Shown here: one piece after another, positions 56,881-64,000 of the stretch
Layout: each line of letters begins with the position of its first letter
Numbering within the stretch: the stretch's first letter is position 1
Source: Tretioscincus oriximinensis
Taxonomy: Eukaryota > Chordata > Lepidosauria > Squamata > Gymnophthalmidae
Direction of reading: 5' to 3'
NCBI GenBank assembly: GCA_022410635.1
Contig: JAJVDF010000493.1
Coordinates: 314,134 to 378,133 of the forward strand
DNA length: 64,000 nucleotides
The notes under the pieces: model-generated
The model's input: only the letters and a program-made list of their open reading frames with translations
Told to the model about the DNA's origin: nothing
Database searches by the model: none
Translations under genes and position numbers: made by a program

Positions 56881-57290
56881 TGTCAAGTTTGATTGACAGG
56901 GGATCTCAATGATAGCTAAGTTTCCAGTAATTAGGCACACCACACTCACATCTATCTCTTCTCTGATTGGTTACTGTCCACAGGCTGCACCCCCTTGGGA
57001 GGGGGCATAACGTGTCATCCCTACGTAATTTGCCCACGTTGGGTATCCTCCGCCCTTTTCATTCCGTCATGATTCTGATACACGCCTTCTGATTCTGATG
57101 TCAATAAAAGTGGAGACCCCGGTCTCGTCTGGAGGCTTCCATACACTCGTGGACCTCCTACGTCTCCAGTTACCCTGAAGTGTCGTCTGTGGGCTGATTA
57201 GTTTGCCGTGGCTAGTGATACGGACCCCAGGGCAAGCCTCCTCGATTCACCGATCCGGTCACGTTTAATGAGTAAGCCGAATCTCATTAG
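56880..57290 (+). mobile_element. Candidate solo LTR fragment
   Basis: Shows a reversed CCAAT box (CTGATTGGTTACTG), a GC-rich stretch, an AATAAAAG polyadenylation signal near 57104 and a GT/CT-rich segment after it, in the order of a retroviral-type U3-R-U5. No TG...CA ends, target duplication, primer site or internal gene were identified, so the limits are rough. Confidence 0.45.
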
Positions 57291-57299
57291 TGTACTTAG

Positions 57300-58404
57300 C
57301 CAGCTACGATGTCATCATAAGCCCACTGTGCAGTGCTTGAATGATATAAAGAGGCCTGCTATTCCTCCCTGCTGATGCTCGTGGTGGCAAACCAGTAACC
57401 ACCACCACCCCAGCTGTCAACCTTAAAAACAATGAACAAAAATTCCTTGGTTGCAATGTTAGTTCTTGTGGGCAGCAACTCATCAGAGACCATCACTTTA
57501 AGAAGAATGTGCAAAGTGTAGANTCCTCTTAATATACAGAAAGAAAGTGACATGCTTGTGGTGCTTTTGCCCTTTCCATGCTGATAATAAGGAATTTATA
57601 TTATATGATGTATAAGGAATGTCTAATATTATTTAGACATTGGAGAAAATCATTGCTAACAGCTTTTGTTATGTTGCACTTCATATGAATTCTTTATTCT
57701 TCTCTTTTCATTTGATACATAAAATCCAAAACTCTGTGTCTGCGTTTTAATTATTACATTATGCTGGGATTGATAATTTGCAATAGTTTATGTATTGTAT
57801 TATCTAGGTCACAGCCAATTGGGGTTTCTGAGGTTAGTGCAGATTTTTCACATGTATAGGTATTCTTACTGCTCCCAAGGTTGCTTAAAAGCATTCAAAT
57901 TTAGAATATAAGAAGATATAAAGAGCAGGGAGACGTTTTGGCTGGCCAAATGAGTGTGCTGTGTAGACCATCAACTTTCCTTTTTGGCATCTCAAAAGAT
58001 GGCTGAGGAGGATCCTATTGAATGCTGAAGGCTCTGTAGTTTCCTTCGATTTTCTTCTCTTACAGCTAAAGAAAATACTGTGTATTTTTNAAAAAAAATA
58101 GTAGCAACTTTATTATTTCTAATGCTTAGTGCATTGAAAATTAAATTTCTAATGAAAAAGTATTCATTAATTAATTACATTTACTAATCGTTAGAGCTTT
58201 CCTATCTGCCTGCCTTCAGTTTTCCTGGATTTCAACACATACACTTTGGATTTTTTTCTTGAAATGTGTTTAGTAGTCAACACTATTATTTGAAAAAATT
58301 GATCTCTTCCTAGTACAACAAATTACATGGTATAAATGTTTTTTAAAAAGGACACATCATCATCATAATCATCGTTATTATTATTATTGGTATTGTTATT
58401 ATAG
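57300..58404. other. Intron before exon 28
   Basis: AT-rich; an (ATC)/(ATT) microsatellite at about 58360-58400 sits next to the exon 28 acceptor. Nothing else recognised. Confidence 0.5.
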
Positions 58405-58504
58405 ATACCTTCTAAAAGCCTGAAGGCACAAACAACTACAGCTGCAAAAGTAAGTGAGAATTTAGAAGCCCTGGAAGCCAGTCTGCTCAAACTAATAAAA
58501 CCAG
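58405..58504 (+). CDS. CFAP54: CFAP54 exon 28 of window
   Basis: Acceptor GTTATTATAG, donor CCAG/GTAAGT; 100 nt, phase 0 to 1. Peptide IPSKSLKAQTTTAAKVSENL then EALEASLLKLIKP, a short helix. Confidence 0.85.
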
Positions 58505-58919
58505 GTAAGTTTTAAATGTTCTATAGTTTATGTGGTACCCACCAATACCCATTGGTTGTTCTTGGTAGAGGAGACAGGATCAACAGTGACAGCGTTTGCA
58601 CACAGGTGCTTCTGATTTGGGCAAACCATAAGCCAGAGCACAGTTAGCCTGAATCAGGAAAAACTGCACCTGCATCAGTTTTAAGGGCAAACTCCTTTTC
58701 AGTTACGTGTGGCTTTGTGAACAATGCATTGCGAAAATGGAGCCCCTCCAGATTATAAGGGAACTGTGTGTGCCCAGCACAAAGTCACACAGCTTTCACT
58801 CCCATTTTTTCCCTTCATGAGAATGCACCCTACGCATGCCTTGCAGATTTTTAATATCATCAGCACTTACTACTACATGAAATTTCATGAATTGTTCCTT
58901 CTATATTATTTGTATCTAG
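58505..58919. other. Intron between exons 28 and 29
   Basis: No element recognised. Confidence 0.5.
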
Positions 58920-59003
58920 GACAGGAACTTACAGGAGAAGAGGATGTTTTACTCTTGTATCCTGTGATTGCTAATTGGCAAACAAAGTCAGCTTTTAAAG
59001 AAG
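58920..59003 (+). CDS. CFAP54: CFAP54 exon 29 of window
   Basis: Acceptor TTTGTATCTAG, donor GAAG/GTAATA; 84 nt, phase 1 to 1. Peptide GQELTGEEDVLLLYPVIANW ending QTKSAFKE. Confidence 0.87.
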
Positions 59004-59797
59004 GTAATATTTTTAAAAATCCTATCTGTTAATATTTTAACTGTTCTATTTTAACTTTTATAGTCTTTTATAAACAGTAAAAGAGTAAAGAGCCGAATAA
59101 AATGTCCTATGTATAAGGCAACATTTGTGATTGTCCATCCAATCAGACAGTGAAGGGGCTGTAACTCCTGCCTGCCTCACTATTTGATTGGAGGAAACAG
59201 CTCTGGAACCGCAGAACAAAATGGAGGACAGTACTGTCCCCCTGAGCTGAGGAGCAGGAGGCACAGGTGGGTTGCCTTGGTAGGACAATAGTGGATCCCT
59301 GTCCGCTAACTGCAGGAGCAGCTGGGGGAGTTGGCTAGCTGGGGAACAAAGGCTAGATTCTGAACTCATTGTTAATACGGAGCTTGGGCTAATTCCCCTA
59401 GTAAGTAAATAAAATAAATATCTATTCCCTTATCCGTCATTTTAAAAAGAAGAATATAAGTGCTTACCCACCCACCCCCTTTTAATTTTTGTTATGTAGT
59501 CCACAATCTTGAAAAATGATATGATAAATTTTGTGATAAATTTGTAATTTATCTTAAAAACACGAATCAACTTTGTGGAAATCCCCCCAAATAAATGAAC
59601 CTGTTTTTATATGTGTTACATTATGGCAATGTAGCCTGGAAAAATACAGAGATTTTATCGTATGAACAGGAATGTGGATATGATTCTCCCATCCCTTTTT
59701 ATTTTCAGTTTGTATAACCATGGGAACTTTTTTTATGTTCCAAGTTTTTTCTTTTTTCTTTTCTTTTGAAGCTTTGACATTTGTGAGAAAGGGAATC
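59004..59797. other. Intron after exon 29
   Basis: No element recognised before the foldback. Confidence 0.45.
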
Positions 59798-59809
59798 CTT
59801 GCAAAAGAT

Positions 59810-59995
59810 TTCAGAGAAATAGCCATGTTAGTCTAGCAGAAAGTCCAGCAAAGGAGCTAGCAGCACTGAGACTAACTTGAGAAAAGTGGTTGGCATAAGC
59901 TTTCGTAGACAGATAGAAGTAGACCTGTCTACGAAAGCTTATGCCAACCACTTTTCTCAAGTTAGTCTCAAAGTGCTGCTAGCTCCTTTGCAGGA
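59810..59995. mobile_element. Foldback element with 12-bp target duplication
   Basis: Arms 59842-59912 and 59925-59997 are reverse complements over about 71-73 bases with few differences and a 12-base loop. An exact duplication CTTGCAAAAGAT flanks the element (59798-59809, 59996-60007). The start TTCAGAGAAATAGCC then TGTTAGTCT matches the foldback at 45917. The long duplication suggests LINE-style insertion; the inverted arms could come from template switching or twin priming. Confidence 0.85.
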
Positions 59996-60292
59996 CTTGC
60001 AAAAGATGATAGACCACTGTAAATGTGATTAGGTTTGAAAATAAAAAACAAATCTGTACATATGTAGTTTAGTCTATATTTATTCCTCCATTGTGCATCC
60101 ATGAGCCATAGTAGCCAGATTTCTTCCACAAAGAACTTGGTCATGGCTGGGAAGGGTTGAAACATGGAACATCTTTCACTGCTACCTCATTTTCCAAAGG
60201 CCATGTTCAGCAGTTTCTTAATCAGGTCCTTCTAAGCTACTTAATAAAAACCCTTAAAATTGCCTTTGATTAATGGTTTTATATTTGCATAG

Positions 60293-60419
60293 TACTGAAA
60301 TTCAGGAAGAGTCCTCGTTTCCTTGAATACTTTGTTATAATTGTATGCAAGACCCTAAATGAAGAGAAATTTGCCAGAATAATAGAGTGGGCTGATGAAA
60401 TGCAGGAGTATCTTAAAAA
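60293..60419 (+). CDS. CFAP54: CFAP54 exon 30 of window
   Basis: Acceptor TTTGCATAG, donor AAAA/GTAAGT; 127 nt, phase 1 to 2. Peptide VLKFRKSPRFLEYFVIIVCK then FARIIEWADEMQEYLK. Confidence 0.9.
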
Positions 60420-60761
60420 GTAAGTATTAAAATAATTAACAAAAAACAATTACTCTTTTCTTCTTTGGGCTGTGTAGCCATAGCAAAATGCATTTTTATT
60501 GATAATCAAATTCCTGTAGCACATGTGAACCAGTGTGGTTGATAGATATTTATTTTATTTGCAATTAGCATAATATTGATTAGTTTTCATAGCAGTTACA
60601 TATAATTGAGAGTTCCAATTTTTTTGTATCCTTTTCTACTGCTGAATATTAGATATTTGTAAGGGTTCAGAGCTGATATTAGTGGCAGCTTTGGTACCCA
60701 TGGTAAATGCTTAAAGCCTTGAATTCAACAAAATTGCTAAATTATGTTTAATCCTCACCAG

Positions 60762-60855
60762 ACGCAATAAATTCGTTCTTGGCATCAAGCCTTCCAAAAG
60801 AAAGAAAAAGGGATCTGCAGGTAGAAAGAAGATTTCAACACTGGACTCCTCCAGA
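60762..60855 (+). CDS. CFAP54: CFAP54 exon 31 of window
   Basis: Acceptor CTCACCAG, donor AGA/GTAAGC; 94 nt, phase 2 to 0. The very basic peptide KRNKFVLGIKPSKRKKKGSA then GRKKISTLDSSR looks like a disordered linker. The next exon is beyond 64000 or hidden in the L1-filled end. Confidence 0.85.
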
Positions 60856-61750
60856 GTAAGCCATAGCATTTGTCTATTCACATAAACTTAAGAATGAGTT
60901 GATCAATAAAAAATTATTAATTAGTTTGTTTAGAAATTTATATATTGAAACAAATGTCTGTTGATGATAAGGAAAGTCTCTGTAGAATAGATTTTTGTAA
61001 AAATAAAGCTATTAAAATAGTATAAATTGTTACAGTGATAATTGATAGAATACATTTTGTCAAACAAAACATTAGAGCAATGTACGAATACACATACCTG
61101 TATCTGAAGCACTTTCTAACATTTTTTTACTATGTTCATAAGTGGAAAAATACTTCAGTAGAATGTGGACTGCTCCAATTTATTTCTTACGTGTTCACTC
61201 TCAAATGCAGGCTGACTGGACAAATTCTAGTATTTGCCAATCTGCATTCTAGTAATGTACTAGTAAATAAATAATAAAACTGCTTTATTTTCTTTAGTCC
61301 AGTTAAATTCTACAACATTGTACTGTAACTTGTTCTTTCTGGGTCAGAGGCTGCATCCTCGCTGAAAGGGGTTGAAGAAATGCAAAGTTTGCATTTTGCT
61401 TTTCTCTTTTCCCCCAAGCTCTGGTGCAGATTCATTTTAACAGCTGCAGAGGAGAAAAATGCTTTTCTCCTCCATTTCATGCAGCCACGTTAAACTAATG
61501 GCACAGTTTAAATTCTGTAATGCTAGTTAAAAGAACCTTACCCAGGTGCATAGTCCAAGCAGCCAGCAAGGGCTCAAGACTGTCCTGCCATGTCTCACCC
61601 CTTGCCATCCTCTCCCCCGGCACCTGTCCAAGGAAGGGCATCTCAGACACGGCAGAATGATCCCAAGCCTTCACCAGTTCTTTGGACCATGCTCCTTTTA
61701 ACCTCCCGCATTTGTGCAAGTTTACATTTGTGCAGAAGCAGGATGTTCTC
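60856..61750. other. Intron after exon 31
   Basis: Mostly unrecognised. About 61450-61472 has a small hairpin (GGAGAAAAATGC / GCTTTTCTCC). Confidence 0.45.
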
Positions 61751-61869
61751 TGGATGGGGGTATTTTAGGCTCTCAGGAAACCTATGGCACTTCCAAGCAT
61801 AGATTCCTGGAGAACTTTGTGGACAACGGTACTGCCCGAGGCTTTCTACGAACCCAGAATACCCCCATC

Positions 61870-62557
61870 CACACTCTCCAACTCTAAGACTCTCAAGGTA
61901 CAGCAGATATTAAAGATAGGACTAAAATTTACTGAAGGACAATTAATTATAGGGGGAGATTTTAACAAACAATTAATGAATACCACTAGAAGAGAAAGAC
62001 AAAATTTAAATATTACTAGACTGGTTCTACAAGATTATTTAGAAAATGAAAACCTATTGAATAGATACACATTTTACTCAGCTATGCACAATGTTTATTC
62101 TACTATTGACTATATTCTAGGGAAAAGATCCAACGCTATATTAACAAAAGAAGCTAAAACAATCAATTATTGGATCTCAGATCATGCACCTTTATTAATG
62201 AAATTTTAATTTGATAGTAGTCAATANATGAGAAAATGGAGATTCAACCCTATAGTTCTATTAAACGAAGATTTTAATAATGAACTGAGCGATAATTCAA
62301 CTAATTTTTTCGGAGATAATGATATAGGAGGTATAGAGAAAACTATTATGGGACATTTGCAAGGCGGTAATGAGAGAAAATTGTATAAGGCTAGAATCTA
62401 GGTTAAGAAGGCAATGGAATATGGAAAAAGATTTATTGATAAGGGAAATAGAACAACTTCAAATGCAACATAAAAGAACAAAAGGTTTAGGAACTAGAAG
62501 GGAACTACAAAATAAAAAAGAACAACTGGGAATTCTAGAGGATAAAAGAAATATAGA
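61870..62557 (+). mobile_element. Older L1, ORF2 fragment
   Basis: LIIGGDFNKQLMNTTRRERQ, STIDYILG and ISDHAPLLMKF are the late motifs of the L1 APE endonuclease (catalytic Asp, and the SDH histidine). A stop and a frame change follow, then a basic helical linker (ENCIRLESRLRRQWNMEKDL). The early endonuclease is missing. The copy ends abruptly where a second L1 begins. Confidence 0.75.
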
Positions 62558-64000
62558 TGGTGGGGGGGACGCATGCGCAGCATGAACGCTAGACGCTAGC
62601 CAAGTCTCCTCCGTCTACCACTATTTAAATAATTAAGCTCAAGAAATAGAGCAGATAGAGATATAAAAGCTGGCGGATCAAGAAGGTGAGACGACTGCAG
62701 ATCCAAAACGAGAAAGGCAGAAATAAAAGAACACCAAAACCGAACAAAACTCCAACAGGAGAACGACGTCCGAAACGAACTGCCGGTAAGAGCCCTCCAT
62801 TATAATAGGAGAATGTCTTTGTCTACTATAAGCCAGACGGAATCCTCATTTATAACAAAAAATGACTTAGCACTAGACAAACTAGACCAACTTATACAAG
62901 GACAAGTGAAAATAAGTGGGGAAATATCCAAAATAAACACTGAAATTGCAAATATTGATAAAAGATTACAAGTAATAGAAAACTCAGGACAAAAGTACGA
63001 AGAAGCCTTAAATGAGCATGCAGAACTAATGTAAATTTACAGAGTTCAAATACAAAAACTAAAAAACTCAGATAAGGAAAAGGAAGAAAAATTAGAACAA
63101 CTTACAAAAAAGATGGCGCAGGCTGAAGACAGGGCGAGGAGATCACAACTCCGTCTATGAGGAATACCGTTAACGGTAAAAAAAAGACTTGGAAGAAAAA
63201 ATAATAACATGGCTGATAAACCTAGGCATCCAGATAAAAAAGGACGAAATAGAACGTGCCCACTGGGTACTGAGAGGAAGCGAACCCCCATTGGATGTTT
63301 TGGTGAAATTTACAAGGGAAAAAACAAAAGAGAGGGTCATTTCCTCGTTAAGAAAACAAAAGGAACTGAACTACGAAGGACAAAAGGTACGCCCAATGAA
63401 TGACCTATCAGGGGAAACTTTAAAACAGCGCCTGGAATTAAAGGAATTTACGACCTGCCTCCAAAATAACAGACAGAAATATACATGGATATACCCAGCT
63501 ACACTCCTGGTAATAAAAGAAGGCAAGAGATTTAAAGCCAAAAATCATAGAGAAGCAATTCAACTACTGAAAGATTTGGGACTTTTCATGAAGGAACAAG
63601 ACAGNGAAAAGGGAAGTGAAAAACATAAACATCAGCCAAAAAATAAAGCCAAAGGGAAAAAACAAACACAAAAAACTACAACCCAGTTGGACAGAAATGA
63701 GGACCGAAATATTGAAGCAGAAAGCATACAGGAAGACATGGCAGAGGAGGGTACAGCCCAGCAACAAAATAAAGAAGAAATAGAATTATCTGCAGAAGGT
63801 ACTGAAGAATCTGAAACAGAGGAAGATATACTAATTCGAGCCGTCCAGCAGATGAAGGACAAAAAGAAAGAAAAAAGCCAGAAATGGACAAAAGAAAGAC
63901 TCAGATCCTATAAAGATAAAATCTAATCAAGGAAAATCTAAATACAAGCAAAAAAAGAAAAGAAAAGAAGAGCTTAAACTCATGGACAATAAGAGGACCA
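62558..64000 (+). mobile_element. Younger L1, 5' UTR and ORF1
   Basis: Starts with a GGTGGGGGGGACGCATGCGC run, followed by a short 5' UTR, ORF1 and the probable ORF2 start (ATGGACAATAAGAGGACC at 63981). It interrupts the older L1 in the same orientation. The window end cuts it. Confidence 0.75.
62813..63926 (+). pseudogene. L1 ORF1 remnant
   Basis: N-terminal coiled-coil region (SGEISKINTEIANIDKRLQV) is closed by a TAA near 63032. The coiled coil goes on in the same frame, with a TGA near 63156 and a one-base slip in an A-run near 63178. The RRM and C-terminal domain (63189-63926) are open, with VKFTREKTKERVISSLRKQK and KYTWIYPATLLVIKEGKRFK, followed by an acidic tail. ORF1p binds L1 RNA as a trimer. 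This copy has at least two stops and a frameshift. Confidence 0.8.

Larger units (their letters stand above)
3719..60855 (+). other. CFAP54: CFAP54 gene, internal part (31 coding exons)
   Basis: Thirty-one plus-strand exons join in one open frame of about 1,298 codons. Every internal exon has an AG acceptor and GT donor, and each phase matches the next. The peptide matches my memory of vertebrate CFAP54: the N-terminal block with WRATLYAAVCQCYYDSG, IPWPRTITERL and VVSELFFAG in this order, then a fibronectin-III-like segment. CFAP54 proteins are about 3,100 residues, so this is roughly 40 percent of the gene; both ends lie outside. In known systems (Chlamydomonas FAP54, mouse Cfap54) the protein belongs to the C1d projection of the central-pair microtubules with FAP46, FAP74 and FAP221, and its loss impairs ciliary and sperm motility. 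No stop or frameshift was seen in any exon. No promoter is in the window. Introns are swollen by nested transposons, mainly between exons 4-5, 14-15 and 17-18. A phase-symmetric exon could have been missed. Confidence 0.9.

Noticed and set aside
1..64000. Scattered single N bases as a biological signal
   Set aside because: They occur in exons, introns and repeats alike, do not break frames, and look like unresolved assembly positions.

Overview
The window is a stretch of vertebrate nuclear DNA, most likely from a squamate reptile (a lizard rather than a snake is my guess). It is AT-rich, has small spliced exons in long introns, and carries a typical squamate repeat mix: CR1, L1 and L2-type LINEs, tRNA-derived SINEs, several hAT families and an Ngaro (tyrosine-recombinase) retrotransposon. 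Isolated N bases mark an unpolished assembly. Nothing prokaryotic is present.

One host gene fills the window. I can place 31 consecutive plus-strand coding exons between 3719 and 60855. All have AG/GT borders, all splice phases agree, and together they encode about 1,298 residues without a stop. The protein reads as CFAP54 (cilia and flagella associated protein 54), a very large component of the ciliary central-pair apparatus. The window starts and ends inside introns, so the N-terminus and the C-terminal half lie outside.

Layout. 1-8332: L1 3' fragment, then exons 1-4. 8333-14064: a 5.7 kb intron holding a reversed SINE/L2 tail, a 172-bp tandem repeat, a nearly full-length but dead CR1, and a 579-bp hAT element. 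14065-25997: exons 5-14 with small repeats, among them a tRNA-type SINE, a long inverted repeat and a 78-bp palindromic mariner-like MITE. 25998-36223: exons 15-17, a 2 kb hAT element with CRE/ETS-like motif arrays, a SINE, and a decayed L2-type LINE. 36224-45322: a 9.1 kb intron with a second copy of the 579-bp hAT family, a roughly 5.8 kb minus-strand Ngaro element (gag, RT, RNase H, tyrosine recombinase, SGNH hydrolase) interrupted by a SINE, a third hAT family, and a GC-rich 478-bp insert between 11-bp direct repeats. 45323-60855: exons 18-31 (including a fibronectin-III-like region), two palindromes side by side, two more hAT copies, L1 and R4-like LINE ends, a candidate LTR and a large foldback element with a 12-bp target duplication. 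60856-64000: an old L1 ORF2 piece interrupted by the 5' end of a second L1.

The only functional unit I can support is CFAP54. Every mobile element I examined for coding capacity is broken. The best leads for novelty are the foldback/palindrome insertions, whose mismatches are all wobble-compatible, the three hAT families with clear 8-bp target duplications, the monomer-like repeat upstream of the CR1, and the Ngaro element with its hydrolase gene and lost recombinase tyrosine.
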